Assembly: GCF_002575655.3 (NCBI RefSeq)
Contig: NC_053039.3
Location: 217,143,622 to 217,207,621 of the forward strand
Length of the DNA stretch: 64,000 nucleotides
Direction of reading: 5' to 3'
DNA from: Aegilops tauschii subsp. strangulata
Lineage: Eukaryota; Streptophyta; Magnoliopsida; Poales; Poaceae
Of this stretch, positions 32,700 through 44,974 are shown one piece after another. Each line of letters begins with the position of its first letter. Positions within the stretch are counted from its first letter, which is position 1. A program made the translations under genes and the position numbers. The notes under the pieces are model-generated. The model did not search any database. It was not told the origin of the DNA and saw nothing but the letters and a program-made list of their open reading frames with translations.

Positions 32700-33290
32700 G
32701 GAAAAGGCCTGCCGCGTTCGCGTCGCACTCCCCCCACACACGCCCGGGAATCGGGAGTACTCCACGGCCCGTCCGGCACGACACATAGCTTAGGGAAGGC
32801 GTGTTGCCTAGCATTTTCACTTTCATGTGGGACCGCCATTGAGCAAACCGACTATTGGCAAACCGCACCCCGCCCGCCGCCGGGTTGGAAAACAGAAACG
32901 AGGGGAAGATCAAGCTGTACCACGGAAGCCAAGAAATTTGGTGTCAGATGGGGCTCGTTGATAGAGTAGGAGCATTCCGTACTACTCTACCCCTACTAGT
33001 ACCAAGTTTGTATACTATACAACTAGTACTACCACTATACAACTAGTAGGTGCGTGCACGGCACATCATCGTAGGAACAAAAAAACGGGAAGATCTTGTT
33101 TTTGGTGATTTATCTTTTTTTTTCAGTCAACGTAGTATGAATAATATGATGTGGGGGGCACCCATGAAGCTTATGTGGCTTGGTTGCATGGCTATGAAAG
33201 GTTAGAGAAAAATAAACAGAAAATGTGTTTAGAGTGCACTCCACTAAATAGATATACTTTGGATCCATTGCAATGGGCCGGCAAATCTAT
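32700..33290. other. Intergenic
   Basis: No supported gene. A third, decayed copy of the GGATCCATTGCAA hairpin motif is at about 33255-33280. Confidence 0.35.
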
Positions 33291-33291
33291 A

Positions 33292-34843
33292 TCTATACCC
33301 CCTATATAGTGTGTGAATAACTTTGAAAGTTGGTCGTTGGATGAAGCCAATCCGATGGTACAAAGATGGCAAATCCGAGCACTACTGGCCGTTGGATATC
33401 ATCTACATTCCATCAGATTCTACCACATGTAGAATCTAGAAGACTCCATGGTTGAACTTCATTCATGACTAACTTTGCCACAACTAAGCTTAGGCAAAGT
33501 GTGTCTGCCACAAAAAATGTGGCTAACAAAATGGCCACCACAAGTGTGGCAAGATTTGGCAAGTGAGTCTATGACATGTGGACCATGTAGCTAGAAAAGT
33601 CTGGCAAGCCACAAGTGTAGGAATGAACCAAAAATGTGGCACGCCTAAGCTTAGGCGTGGCAACCTTAGGCTGCAAACCAAACATCTATACCCCTATATA
33701 GTGTGTGAATAACTTTGAAAGTTGGTCATTGGATGAAGCCAATCCGACGGTACAAAGATGGCAAATCCGAGCACTACTAGCCGTTGGATATCATCTACAT
33801 TCCACCAGATTTTGCCACATGTAGAATCTAGAAGACTCCACATGTAGAAGCATAATGCACAAACCACCAGAATCTCATGCATGCAATGCACGTGTACCTT
33901 ACTAGTAGTTGGTAGTAGTAAGAAACAAATTCCGGCTTTGGCACGAGCTCGTACTGCGGGAGCACCACAAGGCCTGCCGCAGGAGTTCAATTTCCCTCTC
34001 GGGGCCCACGGTATCGAACTTCAGTGGCTTAGTGCCCGGCCTATGAGTCAATGACATGCGGACCTTAAATGCGTCTGGCCCACATGTCATTCTCATGGTG
34101 GTGGTGTGGTTCGCGACTCACTCGTTCGAGATGATCCGGCCGGTGGTGGCATGGCCGTGGTGAGGGTGCCACAGCTGGGCGTCGGGGCGTTACGAGGCGT
34201 AGATGGCCACACCGGCGGGTACTACCTGTAGTACAGAAGTACTCCAGCTGAGGATTGATGCCCGGGACGAAATGTGTCACAGCCGCTGGATGAAAATTCG
34301 ATGGTGCGGGAGTACGGATCGGAGCACAGTAGCAGAGCAGGCAAACCGTGTCCAATCAGGTGTGGCTGTGGTAGAAAGTTGATGGTTGCCGCAGTTCAGC
34401 TGGCCTGCATGTCATGCACACAAAGGCAGAGGAGCGGTGGGGCCGAGAGGGATGAGGCGCACGCCGGGGGGATGAGGATCCCCTGACGTGAACAATCCTA
34501 CCATTCTGTCACTGACATGTGGGACCCCCACGTGTGGGTCACACCTCTCAGCGAAGGAAAGGCAGGGTAAGGCAGTGATAGCCATGTCAAAGGATCCATG
34601 TCCACATCGGGGGACGTCGTGCTTACAGGTAGGGTTGGAGCGGCGTCGTGGGAATCGTGTGTGGGTGTGGCAGTGGTAGAAACAAGAAACGTGATGGTCG
34701 CCCTGGTTCAACTTCCATGGACAAGCTGTCATGTCTGCTGACACATGTATATCAAAACTAGAGTGTTTATATTTCAAGCACATGAACAAGTATTATTCTA
34801 CTACTTTGGATCCATTGCAACGCACGGGCCAGCACATTGGTAG
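33292..34843 (+). mobile_element. Helitron-like element or relic, duplicated 5' end
   Basis: A start TCTATACCCCCTATATAGTG with about 155 bp following occurs twice (33292-33447 and 33685-33840) at roughly 95 percent identity. It begins TC and is AT-rich, as Helitron 5' ends are. A matching 3' hairpin end (CCATTGCAACGCACGG then ACATTGGTAG) is at about 34811-34843, where the usual CTAG has become GTAG. No Rep/helicase frame exists, so it would be non-autonomous. Boundaries are inferred from these motifs only. Confidence 0.4.
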
Positions 34844-36100
34844 TAGTAGTGTTTATCTCTATCTCTAGAGGCCTTCCCTCGTTCATCCTTTTCTCTCACA
34901 AATAAACTACTCATACAAATGCATCTTGATGTTTCGTGGAACGCACGAGGATGTTTCCTTGGGGGTCTCTCCAGCGCGGTGTGGCCGTAGTTGCAATTTG
35001 ACGCCCCTTAAGATGCCGACGTCGAGGGGCACTCGGATTTCCTCCGATGAGCAGGGATGATTTTGATCACGTAGTAAATGCATTCTAAATACTACTTCCA
35101 TGTCCATTTCCTAATTCTCCCATGCCCACTATTTCACAGGTTAGGCTCGGTGCGAGTGGAGATTGGCTTGCATATGTACGGGAGGGTACCAACATCAATT
35201 TGCACAACATTTACAACGGTGACACCGTGCCCGTAGAACCTTTGTCCAACATTGGGATCAGCCATGCAACGGGCCACCGCATGAATTGTTACGATGGAAC
35301 CACGATGAGATTGAATAAGATAGCACAAACCTTGCACATGGCGTTCAAAGGTGGACCATGCTGTCTGCGGCCGATTTGTTGCCGTACGAGTACGAAGACG
35401 CTGTGCTACTTTCTAACCGCATCTTCACGGTGACAAGCCAGGGGACTTGTTTCGTATGGGACATATCCTACGATATACTCCCTCTCTCCCAATTTATTTT
35501 TTTTGAATCTTTTTATTTTATAAGTTTCAAATTCAAATTTAGAGCTCCCCATCACATGTTGAGACTACAATGTCCATTAAATCGTTGCGTGCATGTATAG
35601 TAAATAAACAAATCTCGAGTCTGGCACGAGTTCGTGCAGCGGTAGCACCAGCCTGGCGCAGGAGTTACATTTCCCTCTCAGGTCCCTCGGGACTGAGCTT
35701 CAGCGCCTTACTACACCTGCCTTTGAGTCAATAACATGTGGACCCGATAGGTGGCTGGTCCACATGTAATGCTCCCTAAGGCAGAGGGGCTGTGGGGCCG
35801 AGAGGGGTGAGCCGCAGGTCGGGGGACGTGTGCTGTCATGGGTTCGTGCGGCGTCGTGGGAATCGCGTGTGGCTGTGGTAGAAACTTGATGCTCGCCGCA
35901 TTTAAGGTGGCCCACATGTCATGCACACAAAGGCAGAGGGGCGGTGCGGCTAAGAGGGGTGAGGCGCACGTCGAGGGACGTGGTGCCGTGGGTTGGAGCG
36001 GCGTTGTGGGAATCGTGAGTGGCAGTGGATGAAACGTGATGGTCGCCGTAGTTGAACTTCCATGGACAAGCTGTCATGTCTACGGACACATGCATTGCAT
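33935..36100. repeat. Dispersed direct repeats around 34000-36100
   Basis: The block from GGCACGAG(C/T)TCGT to CCACATGT(C/A)AT(G/T)C is present at about 33935-34095 and 35618-35775. A second block, GGAATCG(T/C)G(T/A)GTG through TTCAACTTCCATGGACAAGCTGTCATGT, is present at about 34645-34735 and 36005-36090, with partial copies at 34350-34450 and 35850-35960. They suggest local segmental duplications. Confidence 0.6.
35122..35460 (+). pseudogene. DUF295/F-box-type C-terminal fragment
   Basis: The first frame (from 35122) has VRLGASGDWLAYVREG, like the opening of a DUF295 domain. A second frame (from about 35358) has YEYEDAVLLSNRIFTVTSQG and CFVWD, like its later strands. A frameshift lies between about 35330 and 35380, and no F-box or full domain is present. 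Related in type to the gene at 44975. Non-functional fragment. Confidence 0.5.
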
Positions 36101-36269
36101 ACCGATCACTGGAAGGAGTACTAGAGAAAGCTAGGCGGATAAATAGTTCCTTATAGTCAAGCGAACCCACGCTACTACTTGTTCCAAAGACATGCACACC
36201 ATCGAAATAGTCCATCTATATCAATATACACCGAGAGGGAATAAATTTTTTTACAAGAGAGGAAATAGT

Positions 36270-36986
36270 TCATCCATCCATAATGCCCTCCTGCTGGTGC
36301 AGCCTTATCTTCTTCTTCTTCTTCTTCTTCTTCTTCTTCTCATTTTCTGTGGGAGACGGCTTCGCAACAAGCTCTTTGGACCTTGCAGCTATCTCGAAAC
36401 TCACACGGGCATCGAGGGCAGCATATTTTATCTGCTCGTACGTCAAGGGATAATTCTCCCATCCAGACGACCTTAATGCCACCATCTCGTCACCCTTCTA
36501 AAGATTTGTACCGAGCACAAAATTTTCTACGTCGAATAGGGATGGTGTGTGTTTATCACAAACTTCTACAGGAATTTTGATTCTGGTTTGTAGGTCAGCG
36601 ATGCTTTTCAAATCAAGGTTGTACGGCTCCAGCTTCTGTTTGTCCCCTTCGATGGCTGCCCCACAGAAGTATATGTCCTCCCGAGAGAAGAAATCGTGAA
36701 GCTCACCTGGTATGGAGGGCGCGTGTATGATGTGGTACACCAAAACATCATCTTCGAGGCACAGCTGAAGGACGGCGGCGCGTTGGATCTTCCCGGAGGC
36801 ACGCTCCGTGTACTTTCCATCGAGACCGATGACCTTCGTCTCTACCTTTTCGAGGGAGTTGGATACATTGTTGATCCACTTCTGAACAACCCTTGGGTGG
36901 ACGGTGACGGTGGCAACTATGCTCAACGAGCCTTCGACGAGGACATGTTGGACGCTAAAAACCTGCATCTCGATCTCTTTCGCCAT
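36270..36986 (-). pseudogene. 3'-5' exonuclease-like (WRN/DEDD family), inactivated
   Basis: ATG at 36986; TATA-like CTTTAAATAA on the minus strand at 37063-37072. The frame resembles the plant WRN-exonuclease-like family of the DEDD superfamily. Motif I reads IGLDGKYTE (residues 53-61), where relatives carry D-x-E, so the metal-binding glutamate is lysine (residue 58). Motif II keeps its aspartate (FCGAAIEGDKQKL, D115). A TAG at 36498-36500, after residue 162, precedes motif III. The same frame continues for about 75 codons with YPLTYEQIKYAALDAR, the Y-x3-D motif, and ends in a lysine run encoded by a TTC microsatellite. Family members degrade nucleic acids from 3' ends; this copy lacks one catalytic residue and would lose another by truncation. 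Confidence 0.75.
36308..36341. repeat. (TTC)n microsatellite
   Basis: About eleven TTC units, lying in the former coding frame of the exonuclease-like gene, where they read as lysines on the minus strand. Confidence 0.95.
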
Positions 36987-37072
36987 TTGGAACCGCTAGA
37001 ACGGAGGGCTATGGTTTGGAGAATTAGGATTAGATGGCTAGTCTAACTGATGTAGTAGATGATTATTTAAAG

Positions 37073-37854
37073 AGGTTAAAACAATGTGAACGCAGTGGGG
37101 TTTGGATGCAAATGAAGACGAAGGGGAGGTGAAGAAGCCGAGGAAAATCGGTTCCCAATGGAGAAGTAAATGGCAGAAGTGGCGTGCAGGCAGTTGATTA
37201 GATGGCTAGTTAGACTAAACGAAAAGGCTATGCGGGTAGACTGAGGAGTCATACCTGTTCGTGTACGTGCCCATCCTTCCTGATAGGTGGGACCTATGCA
37301 AACAGATAAAAAAATCTGTCATAGCTGGTTCAGATGGATATTGGCGCGTGCGTGGGAGACACAACATTCTCTGGTTAAGGAATACACGGTTATCCTCATC
37401 AAAAAAGAAAAGGCCCATCTTCGCACTTCTGCATGCACGAGAATTTGTTCTGCTCGCAATATGGATGATACCTGGAGGATGAAGTGAACAGGCATGCTAG
37501 CACGGGAGACCTATTTCTGCTATACAGTACTGGAGTACTCATGTTCCTACTACTACTACTAGTAGTAGTAGTAGTACAACTGTGGTACACTTGATGGTCA
37601 AAATACTATTCATCCGGTCCTCACAGTGAAGTGACAACACCCTGCGCCTGACACTAGTCCAGGCGGTGTGTTTGGGTTACCAAAGTCAGCCTCACCCTGT
37701 GCACTGTGCAGTCTGTCACCGCCGTTGTACAACACATTAGCATGCCTCGCCTTGTCTCCCTCTCCCCTCCCATAGCACCACTCCATCTCCATCTCCATCC
37801 CCGTCTCCATCTCACTCTGCCCCCGTGTACCGTCGCCTCGCTCGCCTCCCCCAG
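37073..37854. other. Upstream region shared by two genes
   Basis: Lies between the minus-strand exonuclease-like gene and the retrotransposon inserted in the F-box gene leader. Contains the TAC/TAG palindrome at 37547-37574 and a CT-rich stretch (CATCTC repeats, about 37785-37815) that suits a 5' leader or promoter of the F-box gene. Confidence 0.4.
37547..37574. repeat. 28-bp perfect palindrome
   Basis: CTACTACTACTACT followed by its exact complement AGTAGTAGTAGTAG with no spacer. Confidence 0.95.
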
Positions 37855-39442
37855 AGATACGTCTCCAACGTATCTATAATTTTTGATTGCTCCATGCTAT
37901 TATATATTCTGTTTTGGATGTTTAATGGGCTTATTTATACACTTTTATATTATTTTTGGGACTAACCTATTAACCGGAGGCCTAGCCCAAATTGCTGTTT
38001 TTTTTGCCTATTTCAGTGTTTCGCAGAAAAGGAATATCAAACGGAGTCCAAATGGAATGAAACCTTCGGGAGAGTTATTTTTGGACCAAACGTGATCCAG
38101 AGGACTTGGAGTGGACATCAAGCAATCAACGAGGAGGCCACGAGGCAGGGGGCGCGCCTACCCCCCCCTGGGCGCGCCCTCCACCCTCGTGGGCCCCTCG
38201 TGGCTCCACCGACCTACTTCTTCCTCCTATATATACCTACGTACCCCGAAACCATCAAGGAGCACCACGAAAACCTAATTCCACCGCCGCAACCTTCTGT
38301 ACCCATGAGATCCCAACTTGGGGCCCTTTCCAACGCTCCGCCGGAGGGGGCATCGATCACGGAGGGCTTCTACATCAACACCGTAGCCTCTCCGATGATG
38401 TGTGAGTAGTTTACCTCAGACCTTCGGGTCCATAGTTATTAGCTAGATGGCTTCTTCTCTCTCTTTGGATCTCAATACAAAGTTCTCCTTGATTCTCTTG
38501 GACATCTATTCGATGTAATCTTCTTTTGCGGTGTGTTTGTCGAGATCCGATGAATTGTGGGTTTATGATCAAGATTATCTATGAACAATATTTGAATCTT
38601 CTCTGAATTATTTTATGTATGATTGGTTATCTTTGCAAGTCTCTTTGAATTATCAGTTCGGTTTGGCCTACTAGATTGATCTTTCTTGCAATGGGAGAAG
38701 TGCTTAGCTTTGGGTTCAATCTTGCGGTGCTCGATCCCAGTGACAGTAGGGGAAACGACACGTATTGTATTGTTGCCATTGAGGATAAAAAGATGGGGTT
38801 TATATCATATTGCATTAGTTTATCCCTCTACATCATGTCATCTTGCTTAAAGCGTTACTCCATTCTTATGAACTTAATAATCTAGATGCATGCTGGATAG
38901 CGGTCGATGTGTGGAGTAATAGTAGTAGATGCAGGCAGGAGTCGGTCTACTTGTCACGGACATGATGCCTATATACATGATCATACCTAGATATTCTCAT
39001 AATTATGCACTTTTCTATCAATTGCTCGATAGTAATTTGTTCACCCACCGTAATACTTATGCTATCTTGAGAGAAGCCACTAGTGAAACCTATGGCCCCC
39101 GGGTCTATTCTCCATCATATTAATCTCCCTTCAACAAGCTATTTCTCGTGCCGTTTATTTTGCTTTCTTTACTTTCATTCTTTATCATAAAAATACCAAA
39201 AATATTATCTTATCATCTCTATCAGATCTCACTTTTGCAAGTGGCCGTGAAGGAATTGACAACCCCTTTATCGCGTTGGTTGCAAGGTTCTTATTTGTTT
39301 GTGTACGTACGAGGGACTTGCGTGTGGCCTCCTACTGGATTGATACCTTGGTTCTCAAAAACTGAGGGAAATGCTTACGCTACTTTGCTGCATCACCCTT
39401 TCCTCTTGAAGGGAAAACCAACGCAGTGCTCAAGAGGTAGCA
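37855..39442 (+). repeat. 5' LTR of the Athila-type element
   Basis: 1588 bp; first base A instead of T. TATA box at about 38228-38236 (CTATATATACC). Confidence 0.92.
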
Positions 39443-39632
39443 AGAAGGATTTTTGGCGTCATTGCCGGGGAGTCTACGCACAAGTCAAGACATACCAAGT
39501 ACCCATCACAAACTCTTATCCCTCGCATTACATTATTTGCCATTTGCCTCTCGTTTTCCTCTCCCCCACTTCACCCTTGCCATTTTATTCGCCCTCTTTT
39601 CCTTTCTTCTCTTTTCCGCTTGCTTCGTCGTT

Positions 39633-40421
39633 ATGGCTAGTCCTTTATCCACTCCTTTGTCTCCCGAGAATGAAGTTCTTAATTTTAAACAAAGGGAGGG
39701 AGAAAATCTAAAAGATGCTTGGTACAGAATTTGCAATGCGTAAAATAGATCTACTAGGAAGCAATCTACTTCCGTTCTTCTTTGCAATTTTTATGTAGGC
39801 ATCACTCCTTGGAATAGATATATTCTTGATACCATTACCGGAGGAAATTTCTTGAGTAGCCATACTTTTGATTCTCATAATGCTATGATAGATTTGTTCG
39901 GCCCACCGCCTCTTTTGGTTAATGGAACTATTTTAACTTTGGAACATGTGATGCAACGGCTTAAAATTATTGAAAATAAGGTTGATTTGGATAGAAAGAT
40001 CCACAACCAAATTACCCAATATGGATCTAAAGTAGGAGTTGCTCTTATTTTTTTTAAATAAAAGGAACCTATGGTTAATGAAAAGAGAGATCAAGATTCC
40101 ACTAGAATTGATAAAATTGAGGATATTATTACCAACCTAGGGTCTGCCTTTTCTTCCGTGAAAAACACTCCTTCTAATGCTAAGATTGCCAAATTGATGT
40201 ATGTTCCTAAAAATAAGGGTGAAACTTCCAGTAAGGGAAATGCGGGCCTCAAATCCATAAGTGTTCACCCCAACTTTCTTGCTATCCTTAAGGAACCTTT
40301 TGATACAAATGATTTTCTCGATTTCGTGCCTAGGATTTTGTTAATTAATAAAAAGAAAGAAACTCCTAGGGGTTATAGGTGTCTTATTGAAGAATTGCCT
40401 ACCAAAGATGGCAATACCTAG
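39633..40421 (+). pseudogene. gag-like relic of the Athila-type element
   Basis: One frame opens at 39633 (MASPLSTPLSPENEVLNF) and runs to 40419 with TAA stops at 39741-39743 and 40059-40061. The N-terminus (REGENLKDAWYRI) resembles the start of Athila gag; after the first stop come segments such as TPWNRYILDTITGG. No zinc knuckle is present. At about 260 codons it is far shorter than a full gag. Confidence 0.6.
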
Positions 40422-43262
40422 ATCTATCCTTGCTTTTATGCCTAGCTAGGGGTGTTAAACGATAGCGCTTGTTGGGAGGCAACCCAATTTTATTTTAGTT
40501 TTTTGCTTTTTGGTTCTGTTTAGGAATAAATAATCCATCTAGCTTCTGTTTAGATGTGGTTTTGTGTTTAATTTAGTGTTTGTGCCAAGTAGAACCTTTG
40601 GGAAGACTTGGGGAAAGTCTTTGCGATCTTGCTGTAAAAAACAGAAACTTTAGCGCTCACGAGATTAGCTACAAGTTTTTACTGGAGAGTGCTATTTAGT
40701 TGATTCTTTTTGCAGATGATTAATAGATACATTCCTCACGTCCAGAAATTTATTTTAGAATTTTTGGAGTTCCATAAGTTTGCGTTAGATACATATCACT
40801 ACAGACTGTTCTGTTTTTGACAGATTCTGTTTTTCGTGTGTTGTTTGCTTATTTTGATGAATCTATGGCTAGTAATGCAGCTTATGAACCATAGGAAAGT
40901 TGAAATACAGTGGGTTTAACACCAATATAAATAAATAATGAGTTAAATACAGCACCTTAAAGTGGTGGTTTGTTTTATTTCGCTTACGGAGCTCATGAGA
41001 TTTTCTGTTGAGTTTTGTGTTGTGAAGTTTTCAAGTTTTGGGTAAAGATTTGATGGATTATGGAACAAGGAGTGGCAAGAGCCTAAGCTTGGGGATGCCC
41101 AAGGCACCCAAGGTAAAATCTAAGGACAACCCAAAATCCTAAGCTTGGGGATGCCCCGGAAGGCATCCCCTCTTTTGTCTTTGTCCATCGGTAACATTAC
41201 TTGGAGCTATATTTTTATTCACCACATGATATGTGTTTTGCTTGGAGCGTCTTGTATGATTTGAGTCTTTGCTTTTTAGTTCACCACAATCATCCTTTCT
41301 GTACACACCTTTTGAGAGATACACACATTATTCGGAATTTATTAGAATACTCTATGTGCTTCACTTATATCTTTTGAGCTAAACAATTTTGCTCTAGTGC
41401 TTCACTTATATCTTTTAGAGCACGGTGGTCGTTATATTTTATAGAAATTATTGATCTCTCATGCTTCACTTATATTATTTTGAGAGTCCTTAGAACAGCA
41501 TGGTAATTTGCTTTGGTTGAAATTTTAGTCCTAGAAGTGATGAACATCCAAGAGGGATATAATAAAAACTATCATAGGAAGTGCATTGAATACTAAGAGA
41601 AGTTTGATACTTTATAATTGTTTTGAAATATGAAGATGGTGATATTAGAGTCATGCTAGTTGAGTAGTTGTGAATTTGAGAAATACTTGTTCTAAAGTTT
41701 GTGATTCCCGTAGAATGCACGTATGGTGAACCGTTATGTGATGAAGTCGGAGCATGATTTATTTATTGATTGTCTTCCTTATGAGTGGCGGTCGGGAACG
41801 AGCGATGATCTTTTCCTACCAATCTATCCCCCTAGGAGCATGCACGTAGTCTTCGTTTCAATAACTAATAGATTTTTGCAACAAGTATGTGAGTTCTTTA
41901 TGACTAATGTTGAGTCCATGGATTATACGCACTCTCATCCTTCCACCATTGCTAGCCTCTCTAATACCGCGCACTTTTCGCCGGTATCATACACCCACCA
42001 TATACCTTGCTCAAAACAGCCACCATACCTACCTATCATGGCATTTCCATAGCCATTCCGAGATATATTGCCATGCAACTTACCACCGTTCCATTTATTA
42101 TGACACGCTTCATCATTGTCATATTGCTTTGCATGATCAGGTAGTTGACATTGTATTTGTGGCAAAGCCACATTCATAATTCTTTCATACATGTGACTCT
42201 CAATTCATTGCATATCCCGGTACACCGCCGGAGGCATTCACATAGAGTCATATTTTGTTCTAAGTATTGAGTTGTAATTCTTGAGTTGTAAGTAAATAAA
42301 AGTGCGATGATCATTATTAGAGCATTGTCCCATGTGAGGAAAGGATGATGGAGACTATGATTCCCCCATAAGTCGGGATGAGACTCCGGACGAAAAAAAG
42401 GGAAGAAAAGAGGCCAAAAGAAAAAAAAAGAAAGAAGGTCCAAATAAAAAGAAAAAAATGATGAGAGAAAAAGAGAGAAGGGACAATGTTACTATCCTTT
42501 TTCCACACTTGTGCTTCAAAGTAGCACCATGATCTTCATGATAGAGAGTCTCCTATGTTGTCACTTTCATATACTAGTGGGAATTTTACATTATAGAACT
42601 TGGCTTGTATATTCCAATGATGGGCTTCGTCAAATTGACCTAGGTCTTCGTGAGCAAGCGAGTTGGATGCACACCCACTTAGTTTCTTCTGTTGAGATTT
42701 CATACACTTATAGCTCTAGTGCATCCGTTGCATGGCAACCCTATTCACTCACATTGATATCTATCGATGGGCATCTCCATAGCCCGTTGATACACCTAGT
42801 TGATGTGAAACTATCTTCTCCTTTTTGTCTTCTCCACAACCACCATTCTATTCCACCTATAGTGCTATGTCCATGGCTCACGCTCATATATTGCATGAAG
42901 ATCAAAAAAGTTTGAGAACATCAAAAGTATGAAACAATTGCTTGGCTTGTCATCGGGGTTGTGCATGATTTAAATACTTTGTGTGGTGAAGATAGAGCAT
43001 AGCCAGACTATATGATTTTGTAGGGATAACTTTCTTTGGCCATGTTATTTTGAGAAGACATGATTGCTTTGTTAGTATGCTTGAAGTATTATTATTTTCA
43101 TGTTAATATTAAACTTTTATCTTGAATCTTTCGGATCTGAACATTCATGCCACAATAAAGAGAAATACATGGAAGAATATGCTAAGTAGCATTCCACATC
43201 AAAAATTCTGTTTTTATCATTTACCTACTCGAGGATGAGCAGGAATTAAGCTTGGGGATGCT
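40422..43262 (+). other. Non-coding interior of the Athila-type element
   Basis: 2.8 kb without a supported gene. Contains repeats of the purine-tract motif TAAGCTTGGGGATGCCC (about 41087 and 41141), a hairpin at 41147-41170 and an A/G-rich tract (about 42390-42480). Ends in the functional purine tract at 43249-43262. Confidence 0.75.
41147..41170 (+). repeat. Hairpin in the Athila-type interior
   Basis: GGGGATGCC, loop CCGGAA, GGCATCCCC: a perfect 9-bp stem overlapping a copy of the purine-tract motif. Confidence 0.85.
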
Positions 43263-44848
43263 TGATACGTCTCCAACGTATCTATAATTTTTGATTGCTC
43301 CATGCTATTATATATTCTGTTTTGGATGTTTAATGGGCTTATTTATACACTTTTATATTATTTTTGGGACTAACCTATTAACCGGAGGCCTAGCCCAAAT
43401 TGCTGTTTTTTTTGCCTATTTCAGTGTTTCGCAGAAAAGGAATATCAAACGGAGTCCAAATGGAATGAAACCTTCGGGAGAGTTATTTTTGGACCAAACG
43501 TGATCCAGAGGACTTGGAGTGGACATCAAGCAATCAACGAGGAGGCCACGAGGCAGGGGGCGCGCCTACCCCCCTGGGCGCGCCCTCCACCCTCGTGGGC
43601 CCCTCGTGGCTCCATCGACCTACTTCTTCCTCCTATATATACCTACGTACCCCGAAACCATCAAGGAGCACCACGAAAACCTAATTCCACCGCCGCAACC
43701 TTCTGTACCCATGAGATCCCAACTTGGGGCCCTTTCCAACGCTCCGCCGGAGGGGGCATCGATCACGGTGGGCTTCTACATCAACACCGTAGCCTCTCCG
43801 ATGATGTGTGAGTAGTTTACCTCAGACCTTCAGGTCCATAGTTATTAGCTTGATGGCTTCTTCTCTATCTTTGGATCTCAATACAAAGTTCTCCTCGATT
43901 CTCTTGGAGATCTATTCGATGTAATCTTCTTTTGCGGTGTGTTTGTCGAGATCCGATGAATTGTGGGTTTATGATCAAGATTATCTATGAACAATATTTG
44001 AATCTTCTCTGAATTCTTTTATGTATGATTGGTTATCTTTGCAAGTCTCTTCGAATTATCAGTTTGGTTTGGCCTACTAGATTGATCTTTCTTGCAATGG
44101 GAGAAGTGCTTAGCTTTGGGTTCAATCTTGCGGTGCTCGATCCCAGTGACAGTAGGGGAAACGACACGTATTGTATTGTTGCCATCGAGGATAAAAAGAT
44201 GGGGTTTATATCATATTACGTGAATTTATGCCTCCACATCATGTCATCTTGCTTAAAGCGTTACTCCGTTCTTATGAACTTAATACTCTAGATGCATGCT
44301 GGATAGCGGTCGTTGTGTGGAGTAATAGTAGTAGATGCGGGCAGGAGTCGGTCTACTTGTCACGGACGTGATGCCTATATACATGATCATACCTACATAT
44401 TCTCATAATTATGCACTTCTCTATCAATTGCTCGACAGTAATTTGTTCACCCACCGTAATACTTATGCTATCTTGAGAGAAGCCACTAGTGAAACCTATG
44501 GCCCCCGGGTCTATTCTCCATCATATTAATCTCCCGTCAACAAGCTATTTCTGGCGCCGTTTATTTTTCTTTCTTTACTTTTAATCTTTATCATAAAAAT
44601 ACCAAAAATATTATCTTATCATCTCTATCAGATCTCACTTTTGCAAGTGGCCGTGAAGGGATTGACAACCCCTTTTTCGCGTTGGTTGCAAGGTTCTTAT
44701 TTGTTTGTGTAGGTACGAGGGACTTGTGTGTGGCCTCCTACTTGATTGATACCTTGGTTCTCAAAAACTGAGGGAAATACTTACGCTACTTTGCTGCATC
44801 ACCCTTTCCGCTTCAAGGGAAAACCAACGCAGTGCTCAAGAGGTAGCA
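43263..44848 (+). repeat. 3' LTR of the Athila-type element
   Basis: 1586 bp, TGATACG...AGGTAGCA, parallel to 37855-39442, followed by CCCAG. Confidence 0.92.
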
Positions 44849-44974
44849 CCCAGTACCACTATTCCCTCGCTAGCCGCTCCAGCACCGACAGCCTTCTCCC
44901 CCGTAATTCAAGCCCCCAAAAACCCCCAACTTCCAAACTCCACCATAGCTGAACACGAACCGCGCAACATCCAT

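Larger units (their letters stand above)
37855..44848 (+). mobile_element. Complete gypsy element, Athila lineage, non-autonomous
   Basis: LTRs at 37855-39442 and 43263-44848 start (T/A)GATACGTCTCCAACG and end AGGTAGCA. Target duplication CCCAG at 37850-37854 and 44849-44853. A primer site TGGCGTCATTGCCGGGG (39454-39470), close to the tRNA-Asp type of Athila elements, follows the left LTR. A purine-rich AGCTTGGGGATGCT precedes the right LTR. The interior is 3.8 kb with one gag-like relic and no protease, polymerase or integrase, so it depends on relatives. I recall this LTR as common in wheat (Sabrina/WHAM type), but the name is unverified. LTR copies differ by a few percent. Confidence 0.92.

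Noticed and set aside
39148..39711. 187-codon plus-strand frame spanning the LTR end
   Set aside because: Crosses the LTR/interior junction and primer site; the gag-like frame is the one at 39633.
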